This document shows, in pieces, positions 28,960-36,314 of a stretch of 45,934 nt of DNA. How positions within the stretch are numbered: the stretch's first letter is position 1; the number at the start of each line of letters is the position of its first letter. This DNA is from a virus, in IMG/VR virus record IMGVR_UViG_3300044591_000806, positions 1 to 45,934 of that record, one strand, 5' to 3'. A program made the position numbers and the translations under genes. Under the pieces are notes generated by a model that had not been told where the DNA came from, searched no databases, and saw only the letters and a list, made by a program, of their open reading frames with translations.

Positions 28960-29562
28960 CTATTTAGTGGTTTTATACCTTGAGATGGACCCTGAATGGT
29001 CAACATAAAAGGTCTCAAATTTCATCTCTGGGAACTCAGATTCAAGTTCGTGTAGTGCATCTAGGTTTGATTTGGCGTCGTCAAACAGGCGAACCATTTC
29101 ATACTTACCATCCTTGATTAGTTCTCGGATGACTACCTTTTTGTTTTGGGCTGAGTCAGCGCCACCGACATTACCAGCGCGGTGAACATATACTTTACTT
29201 ATATCGAAGCCATACTTCTTGAATGTATCAAGGAACACGTTCTTGTCGTCTAGATCGCCGCGAGCAGTGACGATGACTATCTTCTTGTTAGCAAATGCGC
29301 TGAATCGCGAGATGATAGACTTGGCTGTCTTAAACACCGTGGCGATCGGCTTGGCTGTTTTCTGAAACACCTCGGCACTGCGAAAGTCAGAGAAGTCAAG
29401 TGACTCTCCGCTCTTTACTTTATACACATTGAACTCAGCAGGAGTCAGCGACTTGATGCGCTTGCCACCCTTTACGATATGGATCTTAGTATCTGTGGTG
29501 AATAGCGTGTCATCAATATCAAATATTGTCAGGCTGGCGGTCTTTGATTCAAACAATCTCAT
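28960..29562 (-). CDS. HAD-superfamily phosphatase, possibly packaged
   Basis: 200 residues. HAD motif I is FDIDDTLF (Asp15, Asp17), motif II is VIVTARG (Thr), and the motif III/IV acidic residues appear in VRLFDDAKSN. HAD phosphatases remove phosphates through an Asp phospho-intermediate; T4 Pnkp uses a related domain for nucleic-acid 3' end repair. The first residues MRLFE/S could be a minimal LxE-cleaved start. It is ATGA-coupled to the Cys-rich gene and, through it, to the KxDG ligase-like gene. Substrate unknown. Confidence 0.8.
   Translation of the reverse strand: MRLFESKTASLTIFDIDDTLFTTDTKIHIVKGGKRIKSLTPAEFNVYKVKSGESLDFSDFRSAEVFQKTAKPIATVFKTAKSIISRFSAFANKKIVIVTARGDLDDKNVFLDTFKKYGFDISKVYVHRAGNVGGADSAQNKKVVIRELIKDGKYEMVRLFDDAKSNLDALHELESEFPEMKFETFYVDHSGSISRYKTTK
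28961..28967 (-). promoter_or_regulatory. Late-type promoter motif CTAAATA
   Basis: CTAAATA overlapping the stop of the HAD gene, 29 bp upstream of the ATG at 28932 and followed by GGTGATGGAGAATTGTT. Consistent with a late promoter that starts the 28932 transcript. Confidence 0.45.
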
Positions 29563-29954
29563 TTAATTGGTCCATTTACTAGCCAAGCGGTGCAAGATCG
29601 ACTGGCAGCACACTTGAAGTGAAACAGATTACAATAACCCAGCTCTGCTAAATCAACAGTCTTCTCACCGTCAACGTGCTTAACATCATTGACAATACCA
29701 GATTCAATACACTTTAACATCTTCGGTGACTCATCAAACGCAGCACAATTTCCACACTTCATAGTTTTGGCAGTAGCTTCGTCAATCTTCCATCGTTTGG
29801 CTGCATCTTTCCAGTAATTTCCTGGCTCGTTAGGATTAGCTGGACCATAATAGTATTCGTCGATTGCATGCTGACGATTTTCTAGGTTTACATGAATATC
29901 CTGTGTAGCAACAGGACAAGATTCTTCAAGTAAGAAAGGAATAAACTTTTTCAT
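29559..29954 (-). CDS. Cys-rich protein with capsid-targeting-like N-terminus
   Basis: Starts MKKFIPFLLEESCPVATQD (29954), an ATG overlapping the upstream stop (ATGA). MKKFIPFLLE/E fits the ten-residue targeting peptide with cleavage at LLE. Six cysteines in two clusters, CGNCAAFDESPKMLKC and YCNLFHFKCAASRSC (about residues 67-121), resemble a metal- or cluster-binding fold; a high-potential iron-sulphur protein is one idea, a zinc ribbon another. The N-terminal half contains a Tyr/Pro-rich loop (YYYGPANPNEPGNYW). Between the ligase-like and HAD genes; role unknown. Confidence 0.7.
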   Translation of the reverse strand: MKKFIPFLLEESCPVATQDIHVNLENRQHAIDEYYYGPANPNEPGNYWKDAAKRWKIDEATAKTMKCGNCAAFDESPKMLKCIESGIVNDVKHVDGEKTVDLAELGYCNLFHFKCAASRSCTAWLVNGPIK

Positions 29955-31183
29955 CTTTGCCAACCTTTTAGTATATCTGGTGAGAAGTTTGCGCGCGAGA
30001 ACTCAAGACGATCTACAATTTTGACTGCGTTCTTGCCAGTATGATCAATAGCAACGTATCCTTCTTGACTTGTAGCCATAAATCCTACAGCTGTTTTTAA
30101 GAATGTACCGATGCCTTCTGCTTTGTTCATTTTAGAAACAATAACAATCTTGGCTTCGACGAGTAGTTTCATCAAGTCAAACACCTTGGCTATTTCCATA
30201 GGATCGTTGTTGCTGAAGAACTTTAATACTCTTTGTTTTCTTTCACGAACTGCTTGCTTACCAGCTTCAGTTTTCTTTGAGTCTTCATCTTTCTGAAACT
30301 TGTCGGTGATGAACTGAACTAGACCACGAACGTGAGATGCGCCATTATCAATAATAGGTTGACCCATTCTAATCTTGCTGTTGTTAAAAGTCTTAGTCAT
30401 AATAAGCAGTTCTTCATCATTAGCAAAGCCATTTAGAATAGCTGGCTTGATAGTTTGAAATAATGTACCAGCCCTAGAAAGAACCTTTGTAACTTCTTCG
30501 GTTTCAGTTTGCGTCATGGTAGCTGTACCAGTCACATCGCGATAAGTCGCGTCATCAAACCAGACATTTTTGCTTGCTTTTAATTTACTTTTAATGTTTT
30601 TACCGAAGCTGGCTTTCATTGTTTCAAAAGAACTGCCAGTATAAGTTGTGTGCCAGACGATTCCCATCTTAGCACTCTGAATCTGTTTTGCTAATTTAGT
30701 TTTGGTAGGAACTGCATAGACGATAGTGTTTGGGTGAAATGTCACACAAGATTCACCGCCAATTTCCTGCGTTCTTAAGTCTGACTGAGTAAACATCAGG
30801 TCACCTTGGATAACACCTTTGATGCCCAACTCAGGTAAATACTTTAGACAGGTTACAAGTTTATCAGCTAGGTCGCCCGATGTATCAGCGCGCACTTCAG
30901 CTGGTGTCTTATAGACTTTAGGATTCTTGTTAAAGATACCTTTCTTGGCTACAAAGAACTTGCCATCACGAGGATCGATGCCAGCAAATACAGCAGGTGC
31001 GCCATCCCACTTCACAGTGGTGTTTACTTTTACATTGCTATTACCAGCAAGCATGTCGCGTAGTGACTGAAGAAAGTTAATTGATTGTCTTGCTCCATCA
31101 ACACCACCGTTTAGAACATTATCTTCAAGATGTTCCATGTGTGTGTTCTTTGCTTCGACGAGATATTTGTTAAATCCAATCAT
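29951..31183 (-). CDS. Ligase/nucleotidyltransferase-fold protein with capsid-targeting N-terminus
   Basis: 410 residues. MIGFNKYLVE/A is a T4-like targeting peptide (cut after Glu10). The core TTVKWDGAPAVFAGID, with Lys58-Trp-Asp-Gly61, matches motif I (KxDG) of covalent nucleotidyltransferases (DNA/RNA ligases), followed by DGKFFVAKKGIFNKNPKVY, and by VIQGDLMF as a possible motif III-IV strand. The family (DUF6267-like as I recall) is common in marine T4-like phages. If active it would join or cap nucleic acid ends. ATGA-coupled to the Cys-rich gene. Confidence 0.78.
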   Translation of the reverse strand: MIGFNKYLVEAKNTHMEHLEDNVLNGGVDGARQSINFLQSLRDMLAGNSNVKVNTTVKWDGAPAVFAGIDPRDGKFFVAKKGIFNKNPKVYKTPAEVRADTSGDLADKLVTCLKYLPELGIKGVIQGDLMFTQSDLRTQEIGGESCVTFHPNTIVYAVPTKTKLAKQIQSAKMGIVWHTTYTGSSFETMKASFGKNIKSKLKASKNVWFDDATYRDVTGTATMTQTETEEVTKVLSRAGTLFQTIKPAILNGFANDEELLIMTKTFNNSKIRMGQPIIDNGASHVRGLVQFITDKFQKDEDSKKTEAGKQAVRERKQRVLKFFSNNDPMEIAKVFDLMKLLVEAKIVIVSKMNKAEGIGTFLKTAVGFMATSQEGYVAIDHTGKNAVKIVDRLEFSRANFSPDILKGWQR

Positions 31184-31205
31184 AGATCTTCCTTTTTGCG
31201 TAATC

Positions 31206-31212
31206 TATTTAG
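31206..31212 (-). promoter_or_regulatory. Late-type promoter motif CTAAATA
   Basis: CTAAATA 23 bp upstream of the ATG at 31183, with AAGGAAGATCT as ribosome site, directly after the terminator at 31215-31235. This is a well-placed start for the transcript of the capsid-tagged ligase/Cys-rich/HAD genes. Confidence 0.55.
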
Positions 31213-31214
31213 GT

Positions 31215-31235
31215 AAAAAGGGAGCCGAAGCTCCC
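31215..31235 (-). terminator. Rho-independent terminator with TTCG loop
   Basis: Minus strand GGGAGC, TTCG, GCTCCC, then TTTTT. A perfect 6-bp stem with the stable UUCG tetraloop, four bases after the ThyX stop. It ends the thyX transcript. Confidence 0.92.
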
Positions 31236-31239
31236 TTTG

Positions 31240-32124
31240 TTACTTTTTGTAGGACCAGCAGGTGTGGTCTTCAATCAATTGACGGTGTTGTATCCACTGT
31301 CGGAAGTTGCCAGACCAAGCATTACCTTTGTTGTCAAATCCAGTCGTTCCTTTCACTTGAACATCACCAGCCATACCATACGTCAGCGGTGTAGCCTGAT
31401 GCTCAAACGGCGAAGCATGAACTGGCTTTGATTCTACCAGACGCTTAAAGATATCGCGAGCCTTCTCAAGCGAGTCATCTAGTCTGCGGTAGGATACCTG
31501 AGCGCAACAAGACGACGAGATAGCCAGCGCGTCTTCTAGTGTATCCTCTGAATCGAACGACCACTTACCGTCAGCGTAGTAAGGAACGTGCCATTCATTA
31601 GCACCAATATTCTGAATGTTGCTCTTGTTGTATTCTTCCCACATCACAACAGCTAGTTCGTGAATCTCTGGTTGCGCGTCAGGATGATTGCGTAGCCAGA
31701 AGAAATTGTCAAACTCAGTAGCGGTACAAACAACTTTAATCATAGTAAATGGTTCAAGGATGCGATTCACTAGCTGTTTGTGATAGCCAGCAAACGCATA
31801 ACGATTAGCATATTCAACCGCAGACTTCATAGCCTGCAACCAAATCATCGTTCCTTCTTCTGCGCTTAGTTCTTCCTTCGCACTCATTCCTGGCTGGTTC
31901 TTGCCCCAGTGAATAGGTTTGGCTGTATTGCTTTCTACCAAGTCAATCATCTTGCTGACTGGAATGGCACGAGAACTCGCAGCATTGCGCGAGAATAGGC
32001 GGTGCGTCATGAACTCTGCGTGAATAAAGCGCGGATACTCAAGTTCGAATGTTGTGAGTCTCACGTCATCAGGTGAGATAGAGTCAGCGATAATCTTCGC
32101 CGAGATGTTTCCTTTGCCAATCAT
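31240..32124 (-). CDS. thyX: Flavin-dependent thymidylate synthase
   Basis: Starts MIGKGNISAKIIADS at 32124 after GGAGAAATT; the longer frame back to 32178 translates the terminator hairpin. THRLFSRNAASSR at residues 40-52 is the ThyX signature (RHRxxSxNxxSxR type). A downstream FRQWIQHR helix and Arg-rich core complete the family pattern. It makes dTMP from dUMP using FAD and methylene-THF. Length (294) is in range. Together with NrdAB, MazG and the dATP/dGTP-hydrolase-like gene, it shapes the phage nucleotide pool. Confidence 0.92.
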   Translation of the reverse strand: MIGKGNISAKIIADSISPDDVRLTTFELEYPRFIHAEFMTHRLFSRNAASSRAIPVSKMIDLVESNTAKPIHWGKNQPGMSAKEELSAEEGTMIWLQAMKSAVEYANRYAFAGYHKQLVNRILEPFTMIKVVCTATEFDNFFWLRNHPDAQPEIHELAVVMWEEYNKSNIQNIGANEWHVPYYADGKWSFDSEDTLEDALAISSSCCAQVSYRRLDDSLEKARDIFKRLVESKPVHASPFEHQATPLTYGMAGDVQVKGTTGFDNKGNAWSGNFRQWIQHRQLIEDHTCWSYKK

Positions 32125-32137
32125 AATTTCTCCAAAC

Positions 32138-32163
32138 AAAAAGGAGCCACCCGAAGGTGGCTC
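32138..32163 (-). terminator. Rho-independent terminator with TTCG loop
   Basis: Minus strand GAGCCACC, TTCG, GGTGGCTC, C, TTTTT. A perfect 8-bp stem with the UUCG loop, 22 bp downstream of the CobS-like stop. It lies between the CTAAATA motif at 32179 and thyX, so transcripts from upstream should end here. Confidence 0.93.
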
Positions 32164-32178
32164 AAGTACCACTACCAA

Positions 32179-32185
32179 TATTTAG
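32179..32185 (-). promoter_or_regulatory. CTAAATA motif upstream of a terminator
   Basis: A CTAAATA follows the CobS-like stop. Unlike the other late-type motifs, a terminator lies between it and the next gene (thyX), so it may be non-functional, or transcription from it may be subject to attenuation. Confidence 0.3.
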
Positions 32186-33406
32186 TTAGAAAGCAATAGC
32201 GTCTTCTGCGGTTTCCACTTTAGGTTCAGTCGCAGAAGCATCAGGCTTCTTCTTGCTTGTGGTCGGATCGATCTTGGTGTAAAGGTCAAGCCAGCTGTCA
32301 CGAGTGTCAGTATCGAAGCGAGCAACGCACAGCTTGATAGCTTTCAGTCGGTCTTTGAACATCACATACGCACGAGCGATATGAAGCAGACGACGAGTAG
32401 ACATGGTTTCGTTAGCACCACCATCATCGAAAGTCTTACGGATAGTTTCAGCCCAGTCGGTCAGATAGCCGACGAACTCTTCTTGCTTGTCACCAAGGGT
32501 GTCAAAGAATTCTTGAGTCAGGATGTTAGCTTCGGTTTTCTTGGTCGGATATTCCTGCTCCATGGTGATAGAGAATCGCTCAAGGAATGCTTCGTTCAGG
32601 AACTGCGTACCAACGAAACGACCGTCTTCCGAACCTTTACCTTTGGTGTTCGCGGTAGCGATGACGTTGAATCCAGGAACAGGATACACCATCTCACCAG
32701 TCTTCTTGTTAAGGAACGGTTTACCTTCGAGAATAGATTGCAGAGCAGTAAAGCCTTGCGCGGTTGCGTAGTCAACTTCGTCGAGCAACAGGATGGCGCC
32801 ACGTTTGGCAGCAGTGATAACAACACCCTCTTCGAAGATGACGTTGCCATCGACCAGCGTCTTGTCGCCGAGCAGGTCAGACTCGTCGGTCAGCGGAGTG
32901 AAGTTGACGCGATACATTTCGCGCTTCAGTTCGGCACAGATTTGCTCGACCATCGCGGTCTTACCATTACCAGATTGACCAGTAATAAAGACAGGATAGA
33001 ACATGTTGGAGTCGATGATACGTTTCAGGTCAGCATAGTGACCGAACTTGACGTAGTTCTTGTTCTTCTCAGGAACGTTGGTGTCAAAAGTATTAGAAGC
33101 GACACGACGTTCAGTGTGAACGATATTCTCAACGACAGGAGCAGTCACTTTGGCTGCGCGTTTGAGTTCTTCTTGTTTCGCGATACTCATCGGAACTTTC
33201 ACAGGCTGAGTGTTGTTGACAGCGAGGTGCATACTCGGAAGCATGTAAGTACCGCGACCGACACGCAGAGATTTATCGTTAGCGATAAACCCATAAGAAC
33301 GACCGCATTGTTCTTCAACAGCAGACAGTTCGGCGCGTGTGAATTCCGTTTTATTCGGAAACATTTCCGCAGCTTTTGACAAAAATTCGATTTGATTAAC
33401 TTTCAT
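32186..33406 (-). CDS. AAA+ ATPase, MoxR/CobS-like
   Basis: 406 residues. Walker A GQSGNGKT (143-150) and Walker B ILLLDE (205-210) in a MoxR-type AAA+ core, after an N-terminal region with a small winged-like start (FPNKTEFTRAELSAVEEQ). Marine T4-like phages often carry this gene annotated as CobS. In bacteria MoxR ATPases work with VWA-domain proteins as chaperones for enzyme maturation, and the VWA/HExxH partner gene lies two genes upstream. A cobalamin role is unlikely without other cob genes. Own promoter at 33450-33478. Confidence 0.85.
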   Translation of the reverse strand: MKVNQIEFLSKAAEMFPNKTEFTRAELSAVEEQCGRSYGFIANDKSLRVGRGTYMLPSMHLAVNNTQPVKVPMSIAKQEELKRAAKVTAPVVENIVHTERRVASNTFDTNVPEKNKNYVKFGHYADLKRIIDSNMFYPVFITGQSGNGKTAMVEQICAELKREMYRVNFTPLTDESDLLGDKTLVDGNVIFEEGVVITAAKRGAILLLDEVDYATAQGFTALQSILEGKPFLNKKTGEMVYPVPGFNVIATANTKGKGSEDGRFVGTQFLNEAFLERFSITMEQEYPTKKTEANILTQEFFDTLGDKQEEFVGYLTDWAETIRKTFDDGGANETMSTRRLLHIARAYVMFKDRLKAIKLCVARFDTDTRDSWLDLYTKIDPTTSKKKPDASATEPKVETAEDAIAF

Positions 33407-33449
33407 AGTATATTCCTTGGTAGAGGTGTGGTTTTCAACTTACAAACAT

Positions 33450-33548
33450 AGTATAACTGAATTAGACTGCGAAGTAAAATAATACACAGTAATTCTATAA
33501 TATCTAGCAAAATCAATGACTTAAAGTTCTAATGAAATCAATGACTTA
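33450..33548 (-). promoter_or_regulatory. Promoter with two upstream elements
   Basis: Minus strand -35 TTTACT (33473-33478), 17-bp spacer, -10 TATACT (33450-33455). Elements at 33512-33523 and 33537-33548 (25 bp apart), gap to the -35 33 bp. GAGCCGTAGTCTG follows. Drives the CobS-like gene. Confidence 0.8.
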
Positions 33549-33565
33549 GCAGACTACGGCTCCTG

Positions 33566-34015
33566 TCAGACATCCCAGAACAAGCGGTTCAGACAGTATT
33601 GATATCCGTATGCTTCAACTTCCCATGGCTGAAGAAAATACTCAAACTCCTTCAGGTCATAGTTCTTTCTTCCATACTTTGCTACACGATAGTTTTTGAT
33701 TACAAGTTTGCCAGTTGCGAACTGCCAAGCATGAGTCAATTCGTGGAATAAGATTTCCGTATATTGTTGCGGAGTCAAGTCTTTCTTAAACATCTTCTGG
33801 TTTACTTCGATGCTAAACTCTTCTGGTTTAGTACCGTGGTCTGGAATGTGCGGATCGCACCATGCTTCAGCATGAGTGTTGCTTGACACAAACTCAACAT
33901 GAACGTGACCAAACGCAAACTTCTTATCAGAAGGAATATTGTCTACGAAAAACTTAACTGCTTTCCTAGTGTATGGTTTTAGTTTCTTTGGTACTTTACA
34001 AGATGTGATTCGCAT
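33566..34015 (-). CDS. SprT-like zinc metalloprotease
   Basis: 149 residues with ILFHELTHAWQ (His91-Glu92-x2-His95), the gluzincin-type HExxH zinc site, preceded by a beta-sheet core (FAFGHVHVEFVSSNTHAEAW). A downstream Glu in FLQPWEVEAYG may be the third ligand. SprT/Spartan-family proteins act on DNA-protein crosslinks; phage versions are uncharacterised. It lies between the CobT-like and CobS-like genes and could process their substrate. Inference limited to fold and context. Confidence 0.8.
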   Translation of the reverse strand: MRITSCKVPKKLKPYTRKAVKFFVDNIPSDKKFAFGHVHVEFVSSNTHAEAWCDPHIPDHGTKPEEFSIEVNQKMFKKDLTPQQYTEILFHELTHAWQFATGKLVIKNYRVAKYGRKNYDLKEFEYFLQPWEVEAYGYQYCLNRLFWDV

Positions 34016-34023
34016 GGTTATCC

Positions 34024-36165
34024 TTATACAATTTTAGCAGCGATGTCATCAATGAATTTCGACAGAATGACGCGGTTATCTCGTTTAGATTGAGAGTGTG
34101 AAGCAAAAGATTTTTTGATTTCTTTGACGATAGCTTCCTCGTTCTTGATAACTTTTTGTTTCTTCGGAGGAACAGGTGCAGTCGGATCGTGTTCCTGTTC
34201 TTTACCACCGACGACATAATCATCAAAGTCAAAATCCCATTCGTCGTTGACAACAATGTTCTTGTTAGACACGAGGAAGAAACGGTCAGCACGGAACGTT
34301 TTGGTTTTATGAATTACAGCAAACCCATTCTTGAGTTTGGCGGAGTAGTCACCGCTCCACTGACGCGCAGTGTTTAAGACAGAGCGAGTGTCGGAGATGT
34401 AATAACCGATAATGTTTACACGACCATGATTGCGGTCGCGAATCAAATCAAAACCCAGATGCGTTTCACAGTTGCGGTCGTGAGCAGTTCGATAGGTGAC
34501 ACCAGTTTTCGGATCAAAGATGTGATACGAACTACCCCACCACAGATTGCGATTGCTACCAGATTCACCATCAGTCAGAACAATAACGTTGGTGACTTCA
34601 GATTTGTGCTTGGCGCGGAACTGCTTTACATACTCAGAGGTGATAAACAGCGCAGCATTCAGCGGAGTACCGTTGAGATGGAAACAACTAAAGTCACCAT
34701 CACGAATAACGCTGTCGCGCGGAAGCCAACTATATTTGGCTTGCAACTCGCTGTCCCAGTAGTTGGCACCCTCGTACACAGAGATTGCATAGAAGTTAGC
34801 GATGTGTTGTTTGAATTCAGAAGCAGTAGATTCAGAAGACAGCATCTCAAACATAGTCACATTATTATGTACACCGTAGTCTCCGTCTTGCTCTTGCGGT
34901 TTACCAGTTGAGAAACTAGGAATGCGATTAGCGAAGATCTGAACCGAGAACGGAATACCAACCTTGCGACAGAACATAGCGAGGTTGATAGTTTGAATGA
35001 CAGTGTCAATCAACTGGTTGCTCATAGAGCCAGACCAGTCAACAATCATTACCATCGAGTGGTTCTTACCTTTGTGTTCGATAATGTTGCGACGGAAGAT
35101 GTCATCTGACAACTGATACTTGGAAAGTTTCTTCATATCAAGACGACCAGATTTAGAATACTGAGTGCGAGCATACGAAGTTGCGCGTTTCTTGGACTCA
35201 AATTCTTTCACCATCGTATTCACGATGACAGTTTGTTGAGCCAACATTTCGTTGGTGGCATTGTTGATGCCAGAAATAAGGTTAGAAAATGCGTGGTTGA
35301 GAACTGCATGCGATTGTTTAGCAGGAATCACCCAGTCTTTCAGGTTCACATTACCAACTTTCATAAAGGTATCTTTGTTACCTTTCTGTGCTGCGTTGTT
35401 CTCGAGGTTAAACATGCGTTCGCGGTATTCTTTATCAGTGACAGAACTGATACCGTCAACTGAAGCATCTTTACCAGTAGCTTCGTTCGGATCTTCATCG
35501 TCTGATTCAATTCCGTCACCACTGCCTTTGCTTTCTTTAGCACCACCAGAAACTTCCTGCATCAGCATTTCAGTTTCGTTGGTCTGAGCCTGTTCCTTAG
35601 CGTATGCGTACAGTTCGCGAGCAATGCGCTCAACATCTTCCCAAGTTTCAGCTTGGTCGATTTTGAATAGCCAGTCGCGCTCTTCGTCGTTAAACGGAAC
35701 GTGCACGAGCGAGCCGAGTTTGTAGTAGATATTGATGCGGTCAATAAGCGAAGCAGTATTGACATCGACGTTGTGTTTCTTCATGCCAAAGAAGTCGTCT
35801 TCGTTCAGGCGACCATAACCCTCGCGGAAAGTGTTAGATGCGCCAGCGAAACGACGCTTGATAGTTTTCTCAATGCGAGCATCTTCGATGATATTGAGAT
35901 AGCCTTTAAGGTTCGGGTCATTAACAACCGCAGTGTGCCAGCCATCAGCTGGAGTATAGAGCGCATGCGCCATCTCGTGAATAGTCAGCAGGTCATAAAC
36001 TTCCTCGCTGGTTTTCCAGATTGGCATATACATCGTGCGCGTCTTCGGATCGAAGGACGCAGTAGCGAAGTCGGGCGAGCGGACAATGTTGATATTCTCG
36101 GTTGCGATTAGACGCGCGAGATATTCTTTAGATGAGTTGTATTCGTAAAACGATTGTTCGGACAT
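34024..36165 (-). CDS. CobT-like protein: HExxH N-terminal domain plus VWA domain
   Basis: 713 residues, starting MSEQSFYEYNSSKEYLARL (36165) after AAGGAGTATCGCTT; the ATG at 36189 overlaps the promoter. IHEMAHALYT places an HExxH at His63-Glu64-x2-His67 with Glu94 as possible third ligand. A central acidic linker follows (about 200-240), then a VWA domain with metal-binding DWSGS (Asp376, Ser378, Ser380). It should pair with the MoxR/CobS-like ATPase as an ATP-driven metal-dependent remodelling or insertion machine. Target unknown; its presence in an early/middle region suggests host or phage enzyme modification. Confidence 0.85.
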   Translation of the reverse strand: MSEQSFYEYNSSKEYLARLIATENINIVRSPDFATASFDPKTRTMYMPIWKTSEEVYDLLTIHEMAHALYTPADGWHTAVVNDPNLKGYLNIIEDARIEKTIKRRFAGASNTFREGYGRLNEDDFFGMKKHNVDVNTASLIDRINIYYKLGSLVHVPFNDEERDWLFKIDQAETWEDVERIARELYAYAKEQAQTNETEMLMQEVSGGAKESKGSGDGIESDDEDPNEATGKDASVDGISSVTDKEYRERMFNLENNAAQKGNKDTFMKVGNVNLKDWVIPAKQSHAVLNHAFSNLISGINNATNEMLAQQTVIVNTMVKEFESKKRATSYARTQYSKSGRLDMKKLSKYQLSDDIFRRNIIEHKGKNHSMVMIVDWSGSMSNQLIDTVIQTINLAMFCRKVGIPFSVQIFANRIPSFSTGKPQEQDGDYGVHNNVTMFEMLSSESTASEFKQHIANFYAISVYEGANYWDSELQAKYSWLPRDSVIRDGDFSCFHLNGTPLNAALFITSEYVKQFRAKHKSEVTNVIVLTDGESGSNRNLWWGSSYHIFDPKTGVTYRTAHDRNCETHLGFDLIRDRNHGRVNIIGYYISDTRSVLNTARQWSGDYSAKLKNGFAVIHKTKTFRADRFFLVSNKNIVVNDEWDFDFDDYVVGGKEQEHDPTAPVPPKKQKVIKNEEAIVKEIKKSFASHSQSKRDNRVILSKFIDDIAAKIV

Positions 36166-36191
36166 AAGCGATACTCCTTTCAGATACACCT

Positions 36192-36312
36192 ATTATACCG
36201 CGAAACGCACACTGAATAAAACAATAAAACCCTTACAAATCAATGACTTGCAAGGGTCTTAAAATAGCTAGGAAAATCAGTGGGTTGAAAACCCTTATAA
36301 ATCAAGGACTTA
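36192..36312 (-). promoter_or_regulatory. Promoter with three upstream elements
   Basis: Minus strand -35 TTTATT (36215-36220), 17-bp spacer, -10 TATAAT (36192-36197). Elements begin at 36239, 36276 (variant AACCCACTGAT) and 36301 (variant AAGTCCTTGAT), spacing 37 and 25 bp, gap 18 bp. Drives the CobT-like gene. Confidence 0.82.
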
Positions 36313-36314
36313 CA

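Noticed and set aside
29559-29954. Firm naming of the Cys-rich protein as a high-potential iron-sulphur protein
   Set aside because: The six cysteines would also suit a zinc ribbon or disulphides; sequence alone does not decide.
32381-33379. A 332-codon plus-strand open frame
   Set aside because: It is the complement of the CobS-like ATPase gene; the long open frame is a composition effect of the real gene.
32186-36165. CobS/CobT as cobalamin biosynthesis enzymes
   Set aside because: The relationship is to AAA+ and VWA folds only; no other cobalamin gene is visible and the proteins fit MoxR-VWA chaperone systems better.
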